DNA from: Comamonas sp. BIGb0152
GTDB taxonomy: Bacteria > Pseudomonadota > Gammaproteobacteria > Burkholderiales > Burkholderiaceae_C
Reading direction: 5' to 3'
Length of the DNA stretch: 64,000 bases
Assembly (NCBI RefSeq): GCF_024809975.1
Contig: NZ_JANUDY010000004.1
Span: 186,001 to 250,000 of the forward strand
Of this stretch, positions 57,548 through 64,000 are shown one piece after another. The notes under the pieces were generated by a model. That model saw only the letters and a program-made list of their open reading frames with translations. It did no database searches and was not told the origin of the DNA. The position numbers and the translations under genes are program-made. Numbering within the stretch: the stretch's first letter is position 1; the number at the start of each line of letters is the position of its first letter.

Positions 57548-57635
57548 GCCTGCCCGACTCGTCCCGTTAGCAGGCCGTACCCGCGCCTGCACCCCGCTGG
57601 GCGGGCATGGCCGCACAAAGGCTAAGGGCCAGAAA

Positions 57636-57660
57636 CTAGAATGATTGTCATTCTCGTCTT
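57636..57660 (+). promoter_or_regulatory. Fur box upstream of sigma/anti-sigma fusion gene
   Basis: GAATGATTGTCATTC at 57639-57653 is a perfect 6-bp inverted repeat around TTG, 26 bp before the ATG. It fits the pattern expected for iron-starvation sigma genes. Confidence 0.75.
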
Positions 57661-57678
57661 CAACCCCTTGCCACTGCC

Positions 57679-58989
57679 ATGCCATCCTCTCTTGCCCCCT
57701 GGAGCGCCCAGCGCTGGCATGCCCTTTTCTGCACCCACCAGCCGCAGCTGCTGGCCTACCTGACCGGCAAGACCGGCAGCCGCGACGAAGCCCATGACCT
57801 GGTGCAGGAGACCTGGTTGCGCCTGGCCGCTGCGCCCGCACAGCTGCCCGATGGCAGCTCCGCCAGCCAAGAGGCCGCCCGGGCCTACCTGTTTGCCACC
57901 GCCAAGCACTTGGCGCTGGACCACCTGCGCCAACGCGGTGTGCAGCAGCGCAGCCTGCAGGATTGGCAACAGCTGCAGCCCCCCAGCGCCAGCGATGTGG
58001 CCGACCAGGCCATGTACCGCCAGGCGCTGGATCTGGTGGCCCAGGTGATTTCCGCGCTGCCCGCACGCATGCAAACCGCCTTGCTGGCCCACCGCCTGCA
58101 GGGCCAGACCCATGCCGACATTGCCCGCAGCCTGCAGGTATCGCTGAACACGGTGGAGCGCGACCTGATGCAGGCCGACGCCTGCCTGGAGGCCGCACTG
58201 CTGCGCTGGCGAGGCGATGCACAGGGCACGCGGCAGGCAGCGGCCCGGCGCCGGCGCAGAGGCGCGCTGGGTGCGCTGCTGGGCGCAGCAGGCCTGGCCT
58301 GCGTGGGCTGGCCTGGCTGGCAGCTGTGGCAGCAGCGCCTGCTGTGGCAAGGCCGCCTGGCCAGTGGCACCGGCATGCAGCGCAGCCTGGATCTGCCCGA
58401 TGGCAGCCAGCTGCGCATCGATGCCGCTAGCCATGTGGAACTGCGCTACCGCGCTGGCATCCGCGAGGCCCAGCTTCTGGCAGGCGCCGCCTTCTTCAGT
58501 GTGGCGCGCGATACCAGCCGGCCCTTTGTCGTGCAGGCCGGGCCCGTGCGCATCCGCGTGCTGGGCACGCGCTTTGGCGTAGAGCTGGAGGCCGATGCGG
58601 TGCTGGTGCAGGTGGAATCGGGCCAGGTGCGGGTCGAGCGGTTGGGCAGCGACCAGCAAATCGTGCTGGAAGCACAGCAATCGCTGCAGGTGCCACTGGC
58701 GGATAGCGAGGCCGCCTGGCAGGCACAGCCCCAGGCCAGGCCTGCCGCTTGGCGCGATGGGGAGCTGGTGTTTGACCAGCAGCCGCTGGGACAGGTGGTT
58801 GCGCGCCTGGGCCGCTACAGCAGCCGCCCGCTGCAGATTGATGCGGGCGCCGCGCAGCTGGCCATCAGCGGCCATGTGCGCATCGTGCTGGCCGAGCGCT
58901 GGCTGCGCAGCCTGCCGCAGCTGGCGCCGGTGCAGGTCAAGACCCAGGCCGATGGCGCCCTGCTGATCAGCCTGCGGGCAAAGCGCTGA
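57679..58989 (+). CDS. Single-chain ECF sigma factor / FecR-type anti-sigma fusion
   Basis: 436 residues from ATG 57679. Residues 1-175 are an iron-starvation ECF sigma factor: region 2 (QPQLLAYLTGKTGSRDEAHDLVQETWLRLA, AYLFATAKHLALDHLRQRG) and region 4 (LPARMQTALLAHRLQGQTHADIARSLQVSLNTVERDLMQADACL). A membrane helix at about 195-215 (ALGALLGAAGLACVGWPGWQLW) joins to a periplasmic FecR domain: GTGMQRSLDLPDGSQLRIDAASH, FFSVARDTSRPFVVQAGPVRIRVLGTRFGVE and VVARLGRYSSRPLQID. FecI and FecR are normally separate; a fused protein (IutY) is known from Pseudomonas putida aerobactin uptake. The adjacent STN receptor is its partner. Confidence 0.92.
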   Translation: MPSSLAPWSAQRWHALFCTHQPQLLAYLTGKTGSRDEAHDLVQETWLRLAAAPAQLPDGSSASQEAARAYLFATAKHLALDHLRQRGVQQRSLQDWQQLQPPSASDVADQAMYRQALDLVAQVISALPARMQTALLAHRLQGQTHADIARSLQVSLNTVERDLMQADACLEAALLRWRGDAQGTRQAAARRRRRGALGALLGAAGLACVGWPGWQLWQQRLLWQGRLASGTGMQRSLDLPDGSQLRIDAASHVELRYRAGIREAQLLAGAAFFSVARDTSRPFVVQAGPVRIRVLGTRFGVELEADAVLVQVESGQVRVERLGSDQQIVLEAQQSLQVPLADSEAAWQAQPQARPAAWRDGELVFDQQPLGQVVARLGRYSSRPLQIDAGAAQLAISGHVRIVLAERWLRSLPQLAPVQVKTQADGALLISLRAKR

Positions 58990-59123
58990 TTTTATTTTTC
59001 AGGGTTTTGTGGCCTGCTTCGTATTTGCTGTCAGAAGACCAGTCTGGGCATCGGTGCAGCGCATCTGCCCCAGCCACCAGGCGACGGTCTTAGGCCATCC
59101 GTTTGATCCTTCTGAAAGCATTT

Positions 59124-61553
59124 ATGCCCCTTGCCCCAGCGCCTTCTTCCGCCGCTTCTTTTGGTTTGCGCCGCCGCTCGGCCATCGCCCGGGCCTGTGC
59201 GGCCCTGACCTTGGGCCTGCAACTGCAGATCGCCGCCGCACAAAGCCTGAGCCTGGAGGTTCCCGCACAGCCGCTGGCCACAGCACTGAGCCAGTTTGCA
59301 CGCCAGGCCGGCCTGCAGCTGACCTATGCCTCCGACCTGGTGCAAGGCCGGCAGTCGCAGGCGCTCAGTGGCCGCTATGCGCTGCAACAGGGCCTGGCCC
59401 AGTTGCTGCAGGGCAGCGGCCTGCAGGGCCGCATTGCAGGCGGCACCTTGACCTTGGAGCCGATGCCCGCAGCGGCGCCCAGCCCTGCACCAGTGCAGGA
59501 CCACACCTTGCCCGTGGTCACCGTGTCTGCCGGCGACCAGTACGTCAACCTGCTGCCCGCGCCCTATGCCGGTGGCCAAGTGGCCAAGGGCGTGCGCCTG
59601 GGGGTGCTGGGCAATACCAGCAATATGGATGCCCCCTTCAGCACCACCAGCTACACCGCCCAAGCGGTGCGCGACCAGCAGGCCAGCACCATTGCCGAGG
59701 CCGTGAACCGTGACCCCTCGGTGCGCTACACCGTGCTGCCCGGCGGCAATGTGGACAACCTCTACATCCGGGGCTTTCCGATCTGGGAAGGCAACTCCGG
59801 CGAAATCGCCTTTGACGGCATCTACGGCATTGCGCCCAACTACCGGGTCCGCACCGAGTATGTGGACCGCATCGAGGTCATCAAGGGCCCGGGCGCGCTG
59901 CTGTTTGGCATGTCGCCCAATGGCTCGGTCGGCGGTGTCATCAACATCGCCCCCAAGCGCGCCAATGAGGAGGTCGCCAGGCTGACCGTCGGCCGCACGT
60001 CCGACAGCCTCTGGCACAGCCATGCCGATGTGGGCCGGCGCTTTGGCGACGAGGGCCAGTACGGCATCCGTATCAACGCCAGCAAGTACCAGGGCGATAC
60101 GGTGGTGGAGCAGCAGCGCAGCAACGGCCATGTGCTGGCCCTGGCGCTGGATTACGAGGTGGCACAGTTCCGCGCCACCCTCGATATCCTCTCGCAGGAC
60201 GAGCGCATTAACGGCGTGGGCCGCCCCATCATGCCCAGCGGGCTGGCGGCGCTGCCGGCCGCCCCCAGCGGCAAGCGCAATGCCTCGCAGGCCTGGGAAT
60301 GGTCCGACAACCGCGAGCGCGCCGTGCTGCTGCGCACCGAGTTCGATGTCACCGAGCAGCTCACCGTGTTTGCCAATATGGGCCAGTCGCGCGCCGATGT
60401 AGACCGGCTCTACGACTCTGCACCGCGCCTGACCTCGGCCGCCGGCGCCACCAGCAGCACCCCCACCTATGCGGTGTTCGATGTGGACCGCAGCACCATC
60501 GATGCCGGCCTGCGCTCGCGCTTTGCATTGGCAGGGGTCAAGCACTCTGTCACCCTGCAGCTGGCCAGCTACCGGGAGGAGTTTCACCGCGCGCTGCAGG
60601 CGGGCAGCACCATCGGCTCGAATATCTACGCGCCGGTGGCCAACACCCCGCAAAACATTGCGCGGCCCAGCGCCATTCCCCGCATCCATGACAACCGCAA
60701 CACCAGCCTGGCCCTGGTCGACACGGTAGCGCTGCTGCAGGACCGCTTGCAGCTGTCGATGGGGCTGCGCCACCAGATGATCAAGTCCACCAATTTCAAC
60801 GCGCTCAGCGGGGCCACCGCCAATGTCTATGACGAGCGGGTCACCACGCCGGCACTGGGCGTGGTCTGGCGCCAGGCGCCGAACTGGTCGCTGTATGCCA
60901 ACTACATCGAGGGGCTGAGCAAGGGCGATATCGCGCCGCCCTCAGCCAGCAACTACGGCGAGGTGCTGCGCCCCTACAAAAGCCGCCAGTACGAGATCGG
61001 CAGCAAATACGACCTGGGCAGCTTCATGGCCACCGCCGCGCTGTTCAGCATCGAAAAGCCCAGCGGTGGGCTGAACCAGGGCGTCTACCAAAGCAATGGC
61101 GAGCAGCGCAACCTGGGCATGGAGCTGTATGCCTATGGCGAGGCGGCCAAGGGCCTGCGCCTGCTCGGCGGCCTGACCGTGCTGAAGCCGGAAATCACCC
61201 GCGCCGCCACGGCTGCGCTGGTGGGCAACCGGCCCATCGGCACCTCACGCCTGCTGGCCAATGTGGGCGTGGAATGGGATGTGCCCGCGCTGCAGGGCCT
61301 GAGCCTGATTGGCGACCTGGCCTACACCGGCGCGCAGTTTGCCGACCAGGCCAACCAGCTGCGCATTCCTGCCTGGACCCGCGCCGATCTAGGCCTGCGC
61401 TACAGCACCCGCATCGCTGATCGCAAGACCACCCTGCGCGCCACGGTGCAGAACGTGGCCAACCGCAATGCCTGGGCGGGCGTCACCTCTTGGGGGGCGG
61501 TATCGCCGATGGTGCCCCGCACCTTTGTGGTGTCGGCATCGGTGGATTTTTAA
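59124..61553 (+). CDS. FecA-type TonB receptor with STN signalling domain
   Basis: 809 residues from ATG 59124; a TTG 21 bp upstream is a weaker start. After the signal peptide (ACAALTLGLQLQIAAAQ) comes the STN domain: LEVPAQPLATALSQFARQAGLQLTYASDLVQG, ALSGRYALQQGLAQLLQGSGL. Then the plug (PFSTTSYTAQAVRDQQASTIAEAVNRDPS, YIRGFPIWEGN, RIEVIKGPGALLFGMSPNGSVGG) and barrel ending in RTFVVSASVDF. The STN domain signals to the FecR part of the fusion protein encoded upstream, which releases the sigma part in response to bound siderophore. Substrate unknown. Confidence 0.95.
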   Translation: MPLAPAPSSAASFGLRRRSAIARACAALTLGLQLQIAAAQSLSLEVPAQPLATALSQFARQAGLQLTYASDLVQGRQSQALSGRYALQQGLAQLLQGSGLQGRIAGGTLTLEPMPAAAPSPAPVQDHTLPVVTVSAGDQYVNLLPAPYAGGQVAKGVRLGVLGNTSNMDAPFSTTSYTAQAVRDQQASTIAEAVNRDPSVRYTVLPGGNVDNLYIRGFPIWEGNSGEIAFDGIYGIAPNYRVRTEYVDRIEVIKGPGALLFGMSPNGSVGGVINIAPKRANEEVARLTVGRTSDSLWHSHADVGRRFGDEGQYGIRINASKYQGDTVVEQQRSNGHVLALALDYEVAQFRATLDILSQDERINGVGRPIMPSGLAALPAAPSGKRNASQAWEWSDNRERAVLLRTEFDVTEQLTVFANMGQSRADVDRLYDSAPRLTSAAGATSSTPTYAVFDVDRSTIDAGLRSRFALAGVKHSVTLQLASYREEFHRALQAGSTIGSNIYAPVANTPQNIARPSAIPRIHDNRNTSLALVDTVALLQDRLQLSMGLRHQMIKSTNFNALSGATANVYDERVTTPALGVVWRQAPNWSLYANYIEGLSKGDIAPPSASNYGEVLRPYKSRQYEIGSKYDLGSFMATAALFSIEKPSGGLNQGVYQSNGEQRNLGMELYAYGEAAKGLRLLGGLTVLKPEITRAATAALVGNRPIGTSRLLANVGVEWDVPALQGLSLIGDLAYTGAQFADQANQLRIPAWTRADLGLRYSTRIADRKTTLRATVQNVANRNAWAGVTSWGAVSPMVPRTFVVSASVDF

Positions 61554-61619
61554 GGGCGACCCGCACTGGGCAGCAACGCTGGGCGCCAAAGCTGGCACCC
61601 GCGCTGGCCTGTGCGCCCC

Positions 61620-63038
61620 TCAGCGCTTCTTCTGCGGGCGCGCCCAGTCGGCAATGGTTACCTGCTTGCCGCGCGCCACGCTCAAGGCGCCGGGCGGGGT
61701 GCTCTTGGTGATGGTCGAGCCACCGCCCACGGTGCTCCCCGCGCCAAGGGTCAGCGGTGCCACCAGCACGCAGTTGCTGCCCACATGCACATCGGCCTCG
61801 ATCACGGTGCGGTGCTTGTTGGCCCCGTCGTAGTTGGCGGTGATGCTGCCTGCGCCGTAGTTCACCCGCTCGCCCACATCGGCATCGCCCAGGTAGGCCA
61901 GGTGGTTGGCCTTGGCGCCATCGGCCAGGCGCGAGTTCTTGACCTCGACAAAATTGCCGATGTGCACCTGCTTGCCCAGCTGGGCACCCGGGCGCAAGCG
62001 GGCAAACGGCCCGACCAGCGCGCCCTCGCCCACCACCGCGCCAGCGGCCTCGCCATCGATATGGGTGAAAGGGTGGATCACGGCATCGGCCGCAATCTCG
62101 GCATTGCTGATGTGGCAGTAGGCACCAATGCGCGCGCCATCACCAATGCGCACTTGGCCGCCAAAGATGCAGCCAACATCGATCTCGACATCCTGGCCGC
62201 AGATGAGCTGCGCCTTGCCGCCGCGGGCATCGTCGCGCAGGTCAAAACGGGCCGGGTCGGCCATGCGCACGCCCTGGGCCATCAGCGCCTGGGCCTGGCG
62301 CATCTGGTGGGCACGCTCCAGCTCAGCCAGCTGCTGGGGGCTGTTGATGCCCGCCACCTGCAGCACATCGTCAATGCAGTGGCCCTCTACGGCCACGCCA
62401 TCGGCAACGGCCATCGCCACGATGTCGGTCAGGTAGTACTCGCTCTGGGCGTTGTGGTTGTTCAGCTTCGCCAACCAGGGTTTGAGTCGGTGCACCGGCA
62501 CGGCCATGATGCCGCTGTAAACCTCCGTAATGGCGCGCTCGTTCGCATTCGCATCCTTTTGCTCGACGATGCGCTGCACGGTGCCTTCGGCATTGCGGAC
62601 GATGCGGCCATAGCCAGTCGGGTCGGGCATGTTGACGGTGAGCAAGGCCATGCGGTCGCTGCCTGCCGCATCCAGCAAGCCCTGCAAGGTGCTGGCCTGG
62701 GTCAGCGGCACATCGCCGGACAGCACAATCGCCATGCCGTCGTCGGCCAGCAAAGGCACGGCCTGCTGCACCGCGTGGCCCGTGCCCAGCTGCGGCTCCT
62801 GGCGCGCAAAGGCCAGTTGGCTGATGCCGGCGCTGGTCTGGCCAATGGCCGCCTCGACCTGTTCTGCACCATGGCCGGTGATCACCACCGCCGCGCGCGC
62901 CTGCAATTGGGCAGCGGTATCGAGCACATGCTGCAGCAGCGCACGCCCGGCCAGCTTTTGCAACACCTTGGGGTGGCGGCTTTTCATGCGCGTGCCCTTG
63001 CCGGCGGCCATGATGATGATGTCGAGTGGAGCGGTCAT
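61620..63038 (-). CDS. glmU: Bifunctional GlmU (GlcNAc-1-P uridyltransferase / GlcN-1-P acetyltransferase)
   Basis: 472 residues from ATG 63038. N-terminal pyrophosphorylase domain with IIMAAGKGTRMKSRHPKVLQKLAG (nucleotide-binding loop), QLGTGHAVQQA and LSGDVPLT. C-terminal left-handed beta-helix acetyltransferase with hexapeptide repeats (GVRMADPARFDLRDDARGG, NSRLADGAKANHLAYLGDADVG, GAGSITANYDGANKH, GAGSTVGGGSTIT). Makes UDP-GlcNAc for peptidoglycan and LPS, downstream of GlmS. A hairpin of 11 bp (63050-63072) lies in the leader. Confidence 0.97.
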   Translation of the reverse strand: MTAPLDIIIMAAGKGTRMKSRHPKVLQKLAGRALLQHVLDTAAQLQARAAVVITGHGAEQVEAAIGQTSAGISQLAFARQEPQLGTGHAVQQAVPLLADDGMAIVLSGDVPLTQASTLQGLLDAAGSDRMALLTVNMPDPTGYGRIVRNAEGTVQRIVEQKDANANERAITEVYSGIMAVPVHRLKPWLAKLNNHNAQSEYYLTDIVAMAVADGVAVEGHCIDDVLQVAGINSPQQLAELERAHQMRQAQALMAQGVRMADPARFDLRDDARGGKAQLICGQDVEIDVGCIFGGQVRIGDGARIGAYCHISNAEIAADAVIHPFTHIDGEAAGAVVGEGALVGPFARLRPGAQLGKQVHIGNFVEVKNSRLADGAKANHLAYLGDADVGERVNYGAGSITANYDGANKHRTVIEADVHVGSNCVLVAPLTLGAGSTVGGGSTITKSTPPGALSVARGKQVTIADWARPQKKR

Positions 63039-63049
63039 GGTGAATCAGC

Positions 63050-63072
63050 GAGGCGGTGCCCGGCACCGCCTC
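63050..63072 (-). promoter_or_regulatory. 11-bp inverted repeat in the glmU leader
   Basis: GAGGCGGTGCC (63050-63060) and GGCACCGCCTC (63062-63072) leave a one-base loop, 12 bp before the glmU ATG. It would form a stable hairpin beside the ribosome site, so it could modulate translation; no terminator T-run. Confidence 0.4.
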
Positions 63073-63154
63073 TAATAGACAAAACCCTGTGATTATCGCG
63101 CGCCCGCTGCGCCACGCCGGGCCCGGGCATGGGATTGCCTGGCCGCTGATCAGG

Positions 63155-63183
63155 CAAAAAAAACAGCCTGCACGGGGCAGGCT
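63155..63183 (-). terminator. Terminator of the DUF2917 gene
   Basis: Minus strand: AGCCTGC, loop of five, GCAGGCT, then eight Ts (63163-63156), 23 bp after the stop at 63207. Confidence 0.85.
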
Positions 63184-63206
63184 GGCGGTCGATCAGGTCG
63201 CGGAAC

Positions 63207-63632
63207 TCAGATGTTGTAGAACATGCTGCCGTCGGTCTTGCCCCATTGAAAGCGCGTGAACCAGCGGGCGGGCTGCTCATCCAGGTTGGGTTGGCCGCCC
63301 TGGTTCTTGGGGAAGTGGTAGACCAGCGCATCCTGGCGCTTGCTCTCGATCACCACCGATTGACCGGCCTTGAGCACCACGCTGTGGCCGGCATGCAATA
63401 CCAGGTCACCGGCTTGCAGGCTGGCTTCGTTGCTCAGACCCAGGCCCAGGGTGACCCAGGCGGTGCCTTCGGAGATGCGCAGCACGACATCGCGCTGGGG
63501 CACAAAGCTGACAGCCTTGCCGGACGGCAGAATGCGCATCTCGGCAGCGGCCGACGCGGCGCGGCCGCTGGCGCGCAAGGGGCGCGCAGCGATGGAGCCA
63601 GCGGACAGAACATGAGATGCAGACATTGCCAT
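63207..63632 (-). CDS. DUF2917-family protein
   Basis: 141 residues from ATG 63632 (MAMSASHVLSAG). The block VVLRISEGTAWVTLGL...LQAGDLVLHAGHSVVLKAGQSVVIES matches DUF2917, a small cupin-like beta fold common in beta-proteobacteria. Function is not known. Monocistronic, with its own terminator, and the upstream region 63633-64000 carries paired palindromes. Confidence 0.85.
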   Translation of the reverse strand: MAMSASHVLSAGSIAARPLRASGRAASAAAEMRILPSGKAVSFVPQRDVVLRISEGTAWVTLGLGLSNEASLQAGDLVLHAGHSVVLKAGQSVVIESKRQDALVYHFPKNQGGQPNLDEQPARWFTRFQWGKTDGSMFYNI

Positions 63633-64000
63633 GGTGATTTCCTTTGCAGGGCCCTGGATTCGGTGCGATTCCTAGGGTTAACCCGATATGCGTATCTTGC
63701 GCCTCGGCCGTGCCTGCGTCCAATGAATAAAACAGGGGCGATCGATGCAGCCAAGGCATTAATGGTTAACCCTAGTTTTCAGGGTTTCTGCAGGCCCAAG
63801 CCCTGGCAGAGCCAGTGACAGCTATCGAAGCAGGAGCATGATGGAGCGCCGCGCCGGGCGTACATGCGGGCGCAGTGTGTGCTTCTTGCTACATTGCCAG
63901 GCATGCCCTGCCCGGCACCGCCCATTGGTGCCACTGCCCCTTGCATAAGCGCAGAGAATGGGCGCTGGCCACGGCAGCGCAGTGCCTCTGCCCTCCCGCC
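63633..64000. other. Right-edge intergenic with inverted operator-like repeats
   Basis: CTAGGGTTAACC at 63672-63683 and its exact complement GGTTAACCCTAG at 63764-63775, 80 bp apart; the first also contains the palindrome GGGTTAACCC. They flank the likely DUF2917 promoter and may serve a divergent regulator gene beyond the edge. No coding frame is supported up to 64000. Confidence 0.5.

Noticed and set aside
57622..58875. 417-codon minus-strand frame opposite the sigma/FecR fusion
   Set aside because: Shadow frame; the plus strand encodes complete sigma regions 2 and 4 and a FecR domain.

Overview
The window is high-GC DNA with dense, mostly head-to-tail genes, short ATGA-type overlaps and strong codon bias. 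Gene content points to a betaproteobacterium of the Comamonadaceae (Comamonas-like): a bacterial FAN1 nuclease, a DUF2917 gene beside glmU, glmS next to an Lrp regulator, a PilE/FimT/PilVWXY1 minor-pilin cluster and several TonB siderophore systems. No rRNA, tRNA, CRISPR array or complete insertion sequence was seen.

Layout. 1-3897: the start of a minus-strand FAN1-type nuclease, then a Fur-box-preceded operon of a DUF2325 protein, a helical hypothetical, Mn-type superoxide dismutase and a ZIP metal transporter, the same logic as the iron-starvation SodM operon of Pseudomonas. 3898-14760: an accessory island. The 3' end of the ZIP gene is duplicated (7446-7890), and around the two copies sit a cold-shock-domain/multi-zinc-ribbon protein, an XRE regulator with a palindromic operator candidate, a small membrane protein, a DUF2321-nuclease fusion and a very large nuclease-STAND ATPase (about 1655 residues) split by a frameshift. 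14728-14836: a Fur box, promoter and Rho-independent terminator bracket about 73 nt with no ORF, a candidate iron-regulated small RNA.

15200-25818: a seven-gene iron-siderophore operon on the minus strand (two ABC half-transporters of the YbtP/YbtQ/IrtAB type, two FecCD permeases, an ATPase, a lipoprotein binding protein and a TonB receptor), divergent from a TetR-family regulator with a clear palindrome between them. 26046-28978: a bufferin/Gig-type operon, with a Cys-rich precursor peptide, a DUF4148-like exported protein, an MNIO (DUF692) enzyme, a short DUF2063 partner, DoxX, an ECF sigma factor and a zinc-finger anti-sigma factor. 29106-37150: small genes, a second TonB receptor divergent from an OmpR/EnvZ-type two-component system across a Fur box, a BLUF photoreceptor, a Cys-pair repeat exported protein and a DUF6314 protein. 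37353-46531: type IV pilus genes in the order pilE-fimT-pilV-pilW-pilX-pilY1. 47730-52565: a giant DUF11-repeat surface protein with an IPTL-CTERM-like tail, bracketed by inverted copies of a short repeat family.

53549-64000: glmS and an Lrp regulator, a diguanylate cyclase-like protein with a degenerate GGDSF motif, a single-chain ECF sigma/FecR anti-sigma fusion with its Fur box, the cognate STN-domain TonB receptor, glmU and a DUF2917 protein.

How the genes work together: the chromosomal theme is iron. There are three TonB receptors with three different regulatory arrangements (TetR, two-component, sigma/anti-sigma fusion), a manganese SOD plus metal transporter and a likely iron-responsive small RNA. 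The defence-like island sits inside this iron neighbourhood. All functional statements are homology judgements from reading motifs; no database search was run.
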